A DNA stretch of 64,000 nt from Lachnospiraceae bacterium (GCA_910574285.1 CAJTAL010000005.1:105879-169878), one strand, 5' to 3'. Shown: positions 1-9,733, numbered from the stretch's first letter. Numbers and translations are program-made. Notes: generated by a model not told the origin, from the sequence alone.

Positions 1-1137
1 TTCCAATATTGTCAGCGGCTGTCCCTCGCTGATACTGGTCAGAATGGTCATATCCATCTTTCCCAGATACTCTCTTATATCGACCCTGCCTGTAAATTCA
101 ACATCTGCAATTCCTTCTGAGTCCACCAGATCAAAGCACTCCTGCGCATACTCTTTCTCTTCTTCCCATGGCCCCATGATCCATAGTTTTAGAGAAGGTT
201 CTTCCTCCCTTGCGAAACTGAACGCGTGTATCAGAGTCTTTATATCTTTGATAGGCGCGACACGGAGTACGGCCCCCACATAGATCCGTCCTTTTTCCTC
301 CGCAGTCTTGCCCGGAAGATTCTGAAAATTCTCCACCGAAATCCCATTGGGAGTAATCACTGTCTTCTCAAACGGACATCCAAGCTCCACTTCCAGCTCC
401 CGCGCATGTTCGTACAGGCTGGTCACCAGATCTGCCCTGTCATAAGCCAGATTAGACATCTTACGGAACTGCTCAATCCATATATCCTTATAGATTCCCT
501 GCACCCACTTTGCCTTGATCAGCTCCTCTTCCCGCTCCCGCGTATAGATCCCATGCTCTGATATCAGGAGGCGTCCTCCATGGATATACTTAGCCATGCT
601 TCCCAGGATTCCCGCATAACCGGTGGCTGTACAATGATACAGATCAGCTTTGGGAATCTTCATTTTCAAAGTGAGAAATAACGGCAAATAGATAGATCTC
701 ATCATCCACAGGAAGTCTGAAAAAACAATCTGGCTGTAGTTCAGGTTGTAGCAATCCGTAACGGCATTGAAGAAATCTACCGACATCAGCAAATTATTGA
801 CCGAGAGTGATCTTTTCTGGAACAGATCAAACAGAGTCTCCCAATCCACCTTCTGATTCAAAAGGAGGCTTCGCAATGCTTTATATTCTTTTTTATTCAG
901 TGATTTTTTTCGTCCTCTTTTCCCGCCCCAATCGTAATCCTCCAGATAGAGTTCATGCACTTCTGTTACATTCTCGGGCAATTCATAGACATACTTGCCG
1001 CTATAAGAACGATTGGCCACGATCGTCAGAATGATATATTCCTGGCTGGGGAAAGACTGTATCAGATGATGTATCCAACTGGACACGCCGCCCACCACAT
1101 ATGGATAACACCCTTCTGCTATCAGACAGATCTTCAT
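1..1137 (-). CDS. pelF: PelF-type GT4 glycosyltransferase (3' end outside window)
   Basis: Minus-strand frame open from the ATG at 1137 to the left edge, about 379 codons visible; the end lies outside. The N-terminus MKICLIAEGCYPYVVGGVSS is the classic PelF start, and the segments ISEHGIYTREREEE, VITPNGI and GAVLRVAPIKDIKTLI are typical of the GT4 donor-binding half. PelF is the cytosolic glycosyltransferase that polymerises the Pel exopolysaccharide from a UDP-HexNAc donor (established for the family). It follows the DUF2194 gene by 28 bp in an operon with the pelE- and pelD-like genes. The Gram-positive Pel order predicts pelG, the membrane transporter, just to the left. Recognition is strong from the N-terminus and the neighbours. 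Confidence 0.88.
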   Translation of the reverse strand, partial: MKICLIAEGCYPYVVGGVSSWIHHLIQSFPSQEYIILTIVANRSYSGKYVYELPENVTEVHELYLEDYDWGGKRGRKKSLNKKEYKALRSLLLNQKVDWETLFDLFQKRSLSVNNLLMSVDFFNAVTDCYNLNYSQIVFSDFLWMMRSIYLPLFLTLKMKIPKADLYHCTATGYAGILGSMAKYIHGGRLLISEHGIYTREREEELIKAKWVQGIYKDIWIEQFRKMSNLAYDRADLVTSLYEHARELEVELGCPFEKTVITPNGISVENFQNLPGKTAEEKGRIYVGAVLRVAPIKDIKTLIHAFSFAREEEPSLKLWIMGPWEEEKEYAQECFDLVDSEGIADVEFTGRVDIREYLGKMDMTILTSISEGQPLTILE

Positions 1138-1165
1138 AGCAAGCCTTCTTCCTTATTCATGTATA

Positions 1166-3016
1166 CTAATATTCATATGTCAATACCGTGCTCTTCATTG
1201 TAATCACTGCTTCCGCCTCCTCCAGTTCAAGCAGGAAGACGTCGTCTTCCAGCTTCGTATAGAAACCGCCCTCCATCCGGTCTATTTCCTCATTATGGGT
1301 TCTAAGTATAAACCAGACCGGCTCCTGTATACCGGTTACCTGCAGACGGATCTCCTTCCCTTCTCTTTGCTGACTGTAATCCAGAGCCAGAAACCTTCGG
1401 ATATATTCATCGCTTTCTGACGCCGTAGCGCCCTGGAATTCCCGGAAACCTTTCCAATAATTCTGAATATTCCAGTTCAGATCCTCCGCCAGCTTCTCCC
1501 AACTGTCTGCCTCATCCTCCGGATATACGGCATCGGTTACATCAATCAGGATATTCGTATAGCCAAGCATCGTCTCCACGCATCTGATTCTGAGATCATC
1601 CCGATAAGTGTGGGTGAACCCGTCGGAAAGCACTTTCTGCTTCGTTGCCCGCTCAGTCAGATATCCCACGATCTCATCGTCTTTCCTGTCCTTTTCTATA
1701 ACCGTTCTTACAGAAGCGAGGGCATCCTCAGCCATAATCGCTTTTATCTCATCCTCTTCCATGCTTCCCGCATAGAAAGAAGCAAAATGATAATCCGGAA
1801 GCGCCTCACACATAAATTCATAGTCTGCCGCCAGCTTCTCCCTAATCTGCGTGTCTGATATATTGAGTCCCGAGAGTCCTACTTCCGTATCTTCTTTATT
1901 CAGATTTTTCGCATAATAATGGAGCTGTTCCTGATCCGGCAGCATTTCATCCTCATAATTTAACTGCGGAGCCATCATACAGGAAAGTCCCATCTTATTT
2001 CCCCGATAGACCGTCATAATACCCGGCCACAAGACATCCCGCACCACCCCCTGCATATTTCTGCTGTAAACATTCATCAACCGTTCCTCGTTCTCCCGGG
2101 ACAGAACCGGATAATCGGCGATAACCATACTCTGGGCATTTACAATCGGATAGAGATCATATAATTCCATCTGCGCAACCATTGCAGATAAGATTCCGAT
2201 TCCGCCGAAATCCTCCATATATCTGCCGTTCACGGCCATCAGGCATGCGCCCCGGTAATTTTTCTTCCATATGATAACCGGATATTCCTCTGATTCGATG
2301 TCTTTCTCTTTCATGATCCCTTTCATATATACTTCCGTCCCTGCTTCCAACTTGTACCACGGAAGCGTCAGATCCATATCCTGCCGTTTCTTCTGTTCCT
2401 TTTTGTCTGTTGTCAGATAGACGGCTTCTCCCCCCAGCAGGAATCCATCGTACAGATGTACGCCGTTTACGGTAGTACTTTCTGCCTTCACATTATGAAT
2501 ACCAAATAATTTCCGTATTCTCCGGCTCTTCTTTATCACAGACGTATCCGGCATATTACAGAAGACCACATCAATGCCTGTATCCAGATATTTCTCCAGA
2601 TATTCCAGGTCTTCCCCTTCCTCCCATCTGACATGGTCAGAATCGACCACCAACATACTCGGAACCCTGTCTTCCCCTCTCCTCTCTGCCTGCTCATACT
2701 GCGTCAGAGAAATATAGCTTGCCATATTCTTCTTAGTATAAGAAGCCCATACTTCCACGGCTTCTTCCATCTCTTTTCCGCCTACGTACACGATATAATC
2801 TCTTGAATGTCCCTGAACATCTCCCCTGATATCTCTATTGATATCTCTATTTACCGTATATACCTGGCTCTTTCCCGGCAGTTCCCCGCTGTCTTCCGAG
2901 TAAGAATTCGTCTCATAATCGTTCCATACTTCCGTAATAACCCCGGTGGACAGGAACATGAAAAATATGATAAACATAACGATTGTGACTGCAAAATAAT
3001 TCCGACGCGATATCAT
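1166..3016 (-). CDS. DUF2194 membrane-anchored protein of the Pel operon (PelA-like role)
   Basis: 616 aa. One N-terminal membrane segment (about residues 8-26) is followed by a large extracytoplasmic domain. The middle contains GACLMAVNGRYMEDFGG, the pattern I associate with DUF2194 proteins in clostridial Pel loci. By position between pelE-like and pelF, and because bacterial Pel operons need a PelA-type deacetylase/hydrolase at this place, I infer that it processes the polymer outside the membrane. That role is inference; no catalytic residues were identified. The upstream gene ends 31 bp before it and pelF starts 28 bp after it, so the genes are probably cotranscribed. Confidence 0.7.
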   Translation of the reverse strand: MISRRNYFAVTIVMFIIFFMFLSTGVITEVWNDYETNSYSEDSGELPGKSQVYTVNRDINRDIRGDVQGHSRDYIVYVGGKEMEEAVEVWASYTKKNMASYISLTQYEQAERRGEDRVPSMLVVDSDHVRWEEGEDLEYLEKYLDTGIDVVFCNMPDTSVIKKSRRIRKLFGIHNVKAESTTVNGVHLYDGFLLGGEAVYLTTDKKEQKKRQDMDLTLPWYKLEAGTEVYMKGIMKEKDIESEEYPVIIWKKNYRGACLMAVNGRYMEDFGGIGILSAMVAQMELYDLYPIVNAQSMVIADYPVLSRENEERLMNVYSRNMQGVVRDVLWPGIMTVYRGNKMGLSCMMAPQLNYEDEMLPDQEQLHYYAKNLNKEDTEVGLSGLNISDTQIREKLAADYEFMCEALPDYHFASFYAGSMEEDEIKAIMAEDALASVRTVIEKDRKDDEIVGYLTERATKQKVLSDGFTHTYRDDLRIRCVETMLGYTNILIDVTDAVYPEDEADSWEKLAEDLNWNIQNYWKGFREFQGATASESDEYIRRFLALDYSQQREGKEIRLQVTGIQEPVWFILRTHNEEIDRMEGGFYTKLEDDVFLLELEEAEAVITMKSTVLTYEY

Positions 3017-3047
3017 CTTTATCCTCTCGTTTTCCCCTAAATTGCTT

Positions 3048-4004
3048 TTAACTAAAAACCCGTATCAGCTCCAGCGTCTCACGGTCTATCACGACGTCGG
3101 ATTTTTTCAAGTCATTCAGCGTCGTAAAAAAGGCTTCTTTATTCTGCAGGGTAAAATATAGCTTTAATCTGCATGTATAAGCGCTGAGACGTTCCGGATA
3201 TTGCTCCGCAAGCCATGCACACCATTTCTCCGAATCCGTATAGTCTTCTATCTCCAGCAGTCTCAAGCATACACTCTCATACTGCTCTTCTTTTAATTTC
3301 GACTGGTCTTTCTGACGGAGTTTCTCCGCCGTATCCGCCATAATATGTACAAACCGCCTTTGTTCTATGATCGTAAATATCCTAAGCTTTAATACCTGGT
3401 TCATATAGTCGATCAACATCTCCTCATATTCCGTCTCGTCCTCTTCTTCCTGCAGGATCTCCCAGGACAGGGCCTGAACTCTTCTGCGGAACTCGTTCAG
3501 TTCATCGGTCATGACAGACGCCGCATAGTGGGACGACTCGGAATCCTCGCTGTCCAGCGCCAGAGCGATCGCCGCCAGCGAATCCTGTATCTCACCCTTG
3601 ACCATATTCATCATAACCGTACGCAGATCCTTCTTCTCATTGATCGCCAGGGCTTCTTCCAGCGGAACCATGTTCCGCACTCTCTCCTCATCCGCCTTTA
3701 ACTGAATCTTCACACGGTCCTTACTGAAGATAACATCCTCCAGATCCGGAGCCGTCCAGAACAGAATCTTATCAAGCAGGTATGATATGATAAAAAAGAG
3801 GGGTCCTATAACCGGACACAGCAACATGACGAAGAACTTGATCAGAAAAGCCCGTCTGTTATCGAACATCCTCTCCCATTCCTTCTCCGTCTGCTGCTCC
3901 TTAACCGGGACAACCAGTAATATTCCCCATAAAAGATAGATCACCGCTGTCACCGTATTTATAATAACTACAATCAGAAATATATATCTGCTCCAATCCG
4001 GCAT
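3048..4004 (-). CDS. pelE: PelE-like membrane protein with helical C-terminal repeats
   Basis: 318 aa. Two hydrophobic segments (about residues 7-33 and 52-78) are followed by a long helical cytosolic region, with tetratricopeptide-like helices near the C-terminus (for example LAEQYPERLSAYTCRLKLY). Two membrane helices plus TPR is the PelE architecture; in the family PelE sits with PelD and is needed for Pel polymerisation. Its start overlaps the stop of the pelD-like gene (4004), indicating translational coupling. Identification rests on architecture and position rather than a diagnostic motif. Confidence 0.62.
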   Translation of the reverse strand: MPDWSRYIFLIVVIINTVTAVIYLLWGILLVVPVKEQQTEKEWERMFDNRRAFLIKFFVMLLCPVIGPLFFIISYLLDKILFWTAPDLEDVIFSKDRVKIQLKADEERVRNMVPLEEALAINEKKDLRTVMMNMVKGEIQDSLAAIALALDSEDSESSHYAASVMTDELNEFRRRVQALSWEILQEEEDETEYEEMLIDYMNQVLKLRIFTIIEQRRFVHIMADTAEKLRQKDQSKLKEEQYESVCLRLLEIEDYTDSEKWCAWLAEQYPERLSAYTCRLKLYFTLQNKEAFFTTLNDLKKSDVVIDRETLELIRVFS

Positions 4005-6181
4005 TATGCCGCCACCTCTTTTAACTCACTGCGGTATCCCTTCTGCTGGAAACGCTCTATTACGCTCCCGGCGCCCTCCTGGTCCGTATTCGACAGCAAT
4101 ACGTACAGATTCCCCCGCATCATCCCCAGATAATCCGTCTGCCGTATTTGGGCGCTTAAGGCTCTCGCCGCCTCTTGCTTGTTATTTTCTCCGACTCCTG
4201 CAACCCTAATCATAGAGCACTCCGTCAGTCCTCTGTCTCTTGCCTGGAAGAACGCATTGACCAGATGGGTAAATGCCTCTTCGTCCAGTATATTCGTCTC
4301 TTCTACATATCGGCGATCTTTTAACGCGTCCAGATAACGGTTGGCGCGCACCACAGTATCCTGAATCAGAGCTCCCACAACCGTCAGCCGGTTCGCTTCC
4401 GCAAGCGTCATCCTCTGCCACGGGATCCCCCATATCATCAGAATCAACTGCATCTGATCCGAAGAATACACTGCGCTTGACATAAGCGGGAACTTATCTT
4501 CCAGCGTCTTATTGATATAGACCCTGTGCTCCTTTAATTCGTCATACATACTCTCCATGGATGTGTATTTAATGGAGCTTCCTAATTTCCGCGCTTCTTT
4601 CGATGTGGCAGAAAAGAGTCTGGCGTAATCCCCGTTCGCCACTGTATAGATCGCCACGTCTTTGCTTTCCATCAGCTTAGACAACATCTCCGCCGCGTAG
4701 AACAGAACTTCTTCCGGTTCATACGCTTCCAGGCGTGAGGTAATCTCATATACCTTCCCCAGACTGTCCTTCTGATTCATCACCTGCATCTCGAAGCTCT
4801 GCTTCATACGGATGTTGCTGTCATTGATATCTTCTATATCATCCAGCTTTCCATGAAGATAATCAACATTCTCTTCATTCTCTTCTGTAATATACCTTAA
4901 CTGATCCCGCATGTACCCTACGACCATACCCAGGATAAATAACTGTGCGATCCATACATACGTATTATAATCCAGCAGCACTTCAAAACCTGTACGTTCA
5001 TACATCTGCCGGAAACAATATCCGCCCACTGCCAGAACAGCGGAAAGCAGAGCCTGCTGCTGCCCGTGAACGATCGCAAAAAGCAATACATACAACAGAT
5101 AGAAGTCCAGCTTGCTGAAATATTCACTGCCCACCGCCCGGTTATTCAGCATAAAGAAAGGTATAAAACAGATAAGATTTTCTATAAAAGGAATTAATTT
5201 CTTTATGATCACCCTTACATTGTGTAAGAGCTTCCCCCACTTCCCCTGTCCGGCGTCCTCATCCTTCAGGAAATCTTCCCTGTGACGCTTCATATACTGT
5301 ACAACCTTCTGTACGCCCGCGTCATAGGAGACGAAGACCCGCATATCATATTCTTCCAGATACTTTTTCCCGTCCAGAATGAGACGATGGCTCTCTCCTA
5401 CGGAATTGTCTACAATCTCCGTCTTTCCGCCCATATGCTTCCGAACCAATTCAGCCAACTGTGTCTCGTTGATCTCTTCCATCGAGGAAATATGATAACA
5501 TACCTGCGAAGGTTCCTTATCCGTCATCGCCTTGTACGCGTATTCTATCGCGTCCTTTAAATAAATCATAGAGAATGAATTCCTGCTGTTTGCAGGTATC
5601 TTTCCGCTCTTCAGCGACTCCAGGCACATCTTAAAGCAGGGATCGGTTAACTTCTCACCTTTCTTCGGTATCCCGTAGACATGGTCAAATCGCAGAATCA
5701 TGGTATCCATGCCCTGGGTGGTCCGGTAACTGTTACAGAGTTCTTCCCCATGCGCAATGGCCAGAGCTTTCAATCCCTTAGGCTCGGCAATCGTATCTTC
5801 CGTCACATCCGCCCCATGGACGCTGCTGTACACCTCATGAGACGAAAAATATACAAACCGTCCCTTCCCCGTCACAGAATATGCCGACAACAGATTCGTA
5901 AGGGCCGCAGAAAAACGTACGGACTCCTGCCTCGCCATGTTCCAGTTAAAATTCGTATCATACGCCCCCATAAATATAACCAGTTCCGGCTGGATACTCT
6001 TGAAGATATCCTCTATACTGTCTGTATCATATTCAAAATTATATTTTTCAAATACACGTTTATATGAAGAATGTTTATCTTTTCGTCCGGTTAACAGATA
6101 TACCTGATGACCGCTTTTATTCATCTTGTCAATCATAGAATCCATGAACCGACTGCTGCCGCCAATCAATAGTACTATCAT
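4004..6181 (-). CDS. pelD: PelD-like c-di-GMP receptor fused to a degenerate SDR epimerase domain
   Basis: 725 aa, first gene of the operon. Residues 1-300 form an extended SDR/NAD-epimerase domain; about 320-425 hold several membrane helices; a coiled-coil linker (about 430-475), a GAF-like domain (about 485-600) and a degenerate GGDEF domain follow. The GGDEF signature is replaced by RGNLY, but RQTD at residues 680-683 keeps the RxxD inhibitory-site spacing that PelD uses to bind c-di-GMP. In the SDR domain the usual YxxxK is L140-xxx-H144 and the glycine-rich loop is degraded (LIGGSSRFMD), so it is probably not an active epimerase. Known role of the family: sensing c-di-GMP to activate Pel synthesis at the membrane. 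Function is inferred from domain order and operon context. Confidence 0.75.
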   Translation of the reverse strand: MIVLLIGGSSRFMDSMIDKMNKSGHQVYLLTGRKDKHSSYKRVFEKYNFEYDTDSIEDIFKSIQPELVIFMGAYDTNFNWNMARQESVRFSAALTNLLSAYSVTGKGRFVYFSSHEVYSSVHGADVTEDTIAEPKGLKALAIAHGEELCNSYRTTQGMDTMILRFDHVYGIPKKGEKLTDPCFKMCLESLKSGKIPANSRNSFSMIYLKDAIEYAYKAMTDKEPSQVCYHISSMEEINETQLAELVRKHMGGKTEIVDNSVGESHRLILDGKKYLEEYDMRVFVSYDAGVQKVVQYMKRHREDFLKDEDAGQGKWGKLLHNVRVIIKKLIPFIENLICFIPFFMLNNRAVGSEYFSKLDFYLLYVLLFAIVHGQQQALLSAVLAVGGYCFRQMYERTGFEVLLDYNTYVWIAQLFILGMVVGYMRDQLRYITEENEENVDYLHGKLDDIEDINDSNIRMKQSFEMQVMNQKDSLGKVYEITSRLEAYEPEEVLFYAAEMLSKLMESKDVAIYTVANGDYARLFSATSKEARKLGSSIKYTSMESMYDELKEHRVYINKTLEDKFPLMSSAVYSSDQMQLILMIWGIPWQRMTLAEANRLTVVGALIQDTVVRANRYLDALKDRRYVEETNILDEEAFTHLVNAFFQARDRGLTECSMIRVAGVGENNKQEAARALSAQIRQTDYLGMMRGNLYVLLSNTDQEGAGSVIERFQQKGYRSELKEVAA

Positions 6182-6857
6182 TTCTTCTGCCGTCCTCGTC
6201 TTAAATCACATCATTTTTCAATCAACAAAATTAAAGAGAAGAAGCCGAAACTCCTTCCCATACACATAGTTTCCCCCTTTGATGTCAGTTGCAAGAAAAC
6301 AGATAAAGGAAACTCTATGATGAAATCTATCGTTAAGGAAAAGTTGGTTTCGTACTACCTATAAAGTACTCGCAACACCTGTCAATACGGTGTTTTTTAC
6401 GGAAAATTATTCCGAAAATGTATAGGTTTTCGGAATGGTTTTTTTCCTGAAATAGTTACCTTATTCTAATATATTATCAACAAATAGTCAATATACTTAC
6501 TCCCTCTTTTTTGTTACTTTTATCTAAATATTTTCTATAAAAATCCATTCTGATAAACTATAGGTTTTAAGAATGATTTTTGTCAGTTAATTATTCTTAT
6601 TTTTTCTTTTTTATACACAATTTATGAAATTTTATTATCTTAATAAATAGTTTGTATTTCTGCTGACAGTGATACGCTCAAAAAGTAAATAGCCGTCATA
6701 AATTCGCCCTCCTTCTGCCTACAGTATATTCCGGCTTATCTTTTTGTCAATATTATATACAAAATCTCGCCTTTTTTTACTGTTCAGATTTTTTTCAAAG
6801 TTTCCTATATCACGAAAAATCCTACGGCCATAATGCCGCAGGATTCCTCATGATCAA
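6182..6857. promoter_or_regulatory. 676-bp AT-rich intergenic region upstream of the Pel operon
   Basis: No convincing long gene. Minus strand: a possible sigma-A promoter for the pel operon, TTGACA (complement of 6380-6385), 16 bp, TATAGG (6358-6363), followed by an 18-codon reading frame (6267 to 6211) with a G-rich ribosome-binding site that could be a leader peptide. Plus strand: a segment at about 6289-6376 carries GGAAAC, ATGATGAA, TTAAG, TTGG and GCAAC in an order resembling c-di-GMP-II riboswitches, then a short hairpin with six Ts (6375-6398). A perfect 10-bp palindrome ATTCCGAAAA/TTTTCGGAAT with a T run lies at about 6408-6436, and a related motif TATAGGTTTTnnGAATG recurs near 6560. 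Confidence 0.4.
6813..6845 (-). terminator. Rho-independent terminator after the histidine kinase gene
   Basis: Inverted repeat AATCCTaCGGC / GCCGcAGGATT (6818-6845) with a 6-base loop; on the minus strand it is followed by a T run (complement of 6813-6820). It lies 12 bp past the stop of the kinase gene and separates the two-component operon from the pel region. Confidence 0.85.
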
Positions 6858-8960
6858 CTAAAATCTTACTTCCACCTTGAAAAGATCCGCCTCTGTCTCG
6901 ATCTTAAACTTTCCTTTCTGCAGTTCCACAAAGCTCTTCGCGATGGCAAGCCCCAATCCGGAACCTTCCGTATTCCTGGATTCGTCTCCCCGTACGAACC
7001 GTTCCGTAATCTCATCCGTATTGAAGTCAAGTTCCGCAGCCGATACGTTCTTCATCCTGACCACGGCCTCCCCTTCCTCTTTGGTAATCTCAATATACAC
7101 CCTGGTATGCGGCATCGCATACTTGACGATATTGACAAGCAGATTCTCAAACACTCTGTAAGTCTTCTGGCTGTCCAAAGATGCCACTACCTTCTCCTCC
7201 GGGTATATACACCGAAAGTCCAGGTTAGACGCCGCGATCTTATCATCCAACTCCAGTTTCACCTGCTTAAAGAGGTTCACCACATCCACGTCTACGATAT
7301 TCAGCGTCACGTTCTTACTGTTCGCCTTGCTGATCTCGAAGAGATCTTCGATCAGAGCTTTCAGGCGCATCGACTTCTTCTCCAGGATTCCGATATAATC
7401 TTTTTGTTTTTCTGCATCCTTTTCATCCTTCAGCAGATTCACATAAGTAATGATCGCCGTAAGGGGCGTCTTCAGATCGTGGGACACATTCGTGATGAGA
7501 TCCGTCTTCATGCGCTGGCTCTTCACTTCCTCGTCTACCGCCTTTTTAAATCCTGTCTGTATCTTCTGGATCTCCTGGATAAACGGATTGAAGATTCCCA
7601 GGTCCTCCGTAATCTCCACATCCAGGTTCCCTCTCGCGATCTCTCCGGTGATCCGAAGCAGCGCCGCGTATTTCTCCTGCAGTTCGCTGAAATATTTCCT
7701 AAACAGCCAGAATAACACAACCGAGTAGATCACCAACGCGAAGATACCTCCAATCCACATCATGCAGACCAGCGCCAGGACAATGAAGTTAACCGCCACA
7801 ATCTTGAATATCGTCCGGTCGCTCTTCCTGCTCAGATCAATCCGGTCTAAAAAGTGATAACACCGGCTGATCCAGCCTCGCACCTTACTGACGATACATT
7901 TCCATCCCCGCCGGATGTACTGCCAATACCTGACGCACAGCATCCGCTCCTTCATATACGTCTGCACCCCCATCGTATACACCTGCCTCAGACACGTCGC
8001 CGCCCAGAATGTAACGGTGAACACGATCGTCCATATAAAGAAATCAATGATGTCCGCGCTGCCGCCTGCCCGCTCTGATATCCACCACAGGTTATTCCCA
8101 AGTATCTCCATCATAGCGATAAATACACACAGGACAACTTCGAAGGGCGCCTTAAGAATCCAGAATTCCTTTGGATACCAGAAGGGAAGCGCCGGCAGAA
8201 GCCACGCCGCCACAGCTACCACCAGGACCAAAATGAGCACGACATTCCGCATAAAATCTGTCTCGCCATATCCCATATATTCGTAATTATCAATATAGTC
8301 CAACAGATTCGACGCTGTCATGGCATAGAGATATGTGCGGTCTTTCGGTTTTTCCAGACAGACAGTCTCCCACTTGTCTTCCTCCTCGTTGTAATGTTCT
8401 ACCTCCTGTTCAGATCCCCAGCCATAGTCGTCATATTCGTTGATGATCTCCCGCATCGCAACGCTTTGCTCCGACTTATAATCCCCCGCCAGTATCCGAA
8501 CATCCGGATTACCATACTCGTCATAAGTTACCTTCATTCCCAGATCATACAAAGACATATTGCTCTCTGTCAGGTTTTCGCCGGAATCCGCGGTACTCCT
8601 GGCGATTTCTTTTCCGTCGGCGTCCTTGACACGGTAATCCAGGTAAGGATATAATCTCTCATATTGCTGCATTCCGGAATTGCTGTCCCGCAAGATATCC
8701 TTCATATGCTCCGCCGATATGTTTTCTGAATCTTCTTCCTTTTTACTCTCCGTATTATAGAGAATGAATCCCGCATCCAGGAATGTCTTTAGAAAATCCT
8801 TCGACACGACGACGGAATGTTCCTCATTCTCCACGGACGTCTCCGCTCCCACATGCCATTCCCAATACTGGCTCATTATCACAAATCCAGGTATGATAAC
8901 CGCCAGAATTACCAATACGACCGTCCACTTACGGCTGCCTTTCAATTTTGTATCCAACAC
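6858..8960 (-). CDS. VanS-like membrane sensor histidine kinase
   Basis: 700 aa. A membrane helix near residues 14-32, an extracytoplasmic sensor region to about 235, a cluster of further membrane helices (about 240-330 and 390-425), then the kinase core. The phosphoacceptor box SHDLKTPLTAIITYVNLLK is of the VanS/PhoR type; the ATPase domain shows EGSGLGLAIAKSFVELQ as its G box. The start is GTG and overlaps the response regulator gene by 32 bp, so the two are translationally coupled and form one two-component system. The signal is unknown; the family often senses cell-envelope stress or antibiotics. The sensor region is longer and has more membrane helices than typical VanS. Confidence 0.88.
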   Translation of the reverse strand: MLDTKLKGSRKWTVVLVILAVIIPGFVIMSQYWEWHVGAETSVENEEHSVVVSKDFLKTFLDAGFILYNTESKKEEDSENISAEHMKDILRDSNSGMQQYERLYPYLDYRVKDADGKEIARSTADSGENLTESNMSLYDLGMKVTYDEYGNPDVRILAGDYKSEQSVAMREIINEYDDYGWGSEQEVEHYNEEEDKWETVCLEKPKDRTYLYAMTASNLLDYIDNYEYMGYGETDFMRNVVLILVLVVAVAAWLLPALPFWYPKEFWILKAPFEVVLCVFIAMMEILGNNLWWISERAGGSADIIDFFIWTIVFTVTFWAATCLRQVYTMGVQTYMKERMLCVRYWQYIRRGWKCIVSKVRGWISRCYHFLDRIDLSRKSDRTIFKIVAVNFIVLALVCMMWIGGIFALVIYSVVLFWLFRKYFSELQEKYAALLRITGEIARGNLDVEITEDLGIFNPFIQEIQKIQTGFKKAVDEEVKSQRMKTDLITNVSHDLKTPLTAIITYVNLLKDEKDAEKQKDYIGILEKKSMRLKALIEDLFEISKANSKNVTLNIVDVDVVNLFKQVKLELDDKIAASNLDFRCIYPEEKVVASLDSQKTYRVFENLLVNIVKYAMPHTRVYIEITKEEGEAVVRMKNVSAAELDFNTDEITERFVRGDESRNTEGSGLGLAIAKSFVELQKGKFKIETEADLFKVEVRF

Positions 8961-9645
8961 CCCACACCACCTTTAAATATTTTGGATCTTTTGGATTGAT
9001 CTCTATCTTCTCACGGATATTTCTCACATGGACCATGATCGTATCCGTATTTACCGCCCGTTCGTTCCATACCCGCTCATAGATCTCTTCCGCAGAAAAC
9101 ACTCTTCCCGGATTCTTCATCAACAGCAGCAGTATCTTGTACTCGATAGGAGTAAGCTTCACCGGTTCCCCGTCCACAAATGCTTCCACGGAATCTTCGT
9201 TGATCTCTAAGCCGCCGATCGTATAGACATTCTCCCCTTTCTCCCTGCCGCCTAATTTTTCCAGGAATTTGCGGTATCTGCGCATCTGCGAATTCACCCT
9301 CGCCAACAGCTCCATCGGGGTAAAGGGCTTCGTCACATAATCGTCCGCCCCCATATTAAGCCCCAGGATCTTATCTACCTCTTCTGACTTTGCCGACAGG
9401 AAGATCACCGGGAAATCATGCTTCTCTCTTAACTTGATCGTCATCTGGATTCCGTCCATCCGGGGCATCATCACGTCCACGATCGCCAGATGGATCTCCT
9501 CCTTCTCAACGACCGCAAGCCCTTCTATCCCGTCCGCGGCCTGGAACACCTCGTATCCCTGACTTCTTAAGTATATCTCCACACCTTCCCGTATCTCCTT
9601 GTCATCTTCTACAATCAGTACATGATTAATCTCTTTTTTCTCCAT
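8929..9645 (-). CDS. OmpR/VanR-type response regulator
   Basis: 238 aa. An N-terminal receiver domain (LIVEDDKEIREGVE; phosphoacceptor Asp in AIVDVMMPRMDG; the conserved Lys in YVTKPFTPMELL) is joined to a winged-helix DNA-binding domain with RVFSAEEIYERVWNE and VHVRNIREKIE. Partner of the overlapping downstream sensor kinase. The gene ahead (DedA) is 88 bp away, so the regulator is likely first in its operon. Target genes cannot be told from the sequence. Confidence 0.93.
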   Translation of the reverse strand: MEKKEINHVLIVEDDKEIREGVEIYLRSQGYEVFQAADGIEGLAVVEKEEIHLAIVDVMMPRMDGIQMTIKLREKHDFPVIFLSAKSEEVDKILGLNMGADDYVTKPFTPMELLARVNSQMRRYRKFLEKLGGREKGENVYTIGGLEINEDSVEAFVDGEPVKLTPIEYKILLLLMKNPGRVFSAEEIYERVWNERAVNTDTIMVHVRNIREKIEINPKDPKYLKVVWGVGYKIERQP

Positions 9646-9733
9646 TGCCGTCTCTTCCTCTTCCTCCTTTGATTAGTCGCAAATATATCAGACATTATAC
9701 TACATTTGTCATTGTACCGGTACATCCAAATCC

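Noticed and set aside
6211..6267. 18-residue minus-strand leader peptide ahead of pelD
   Set aside because: Good G-rich ribosome-binding site but no conservation evidence; mentioned in the region entry only.
6317..6364. 15-residue plus-strand peptide MMKSIVKEKLVSYYL before a hairpin with Ts
   Set aside because: Has a ribosome-binding site, but the same bases fit a structured RNA better and no peptide family is recognised.
7107..7715. 202-codon plus-strand frame
   Set aside because: Antisense to the histidine kinase core, whose motifs are unmistakable; no ribosome-binding site.
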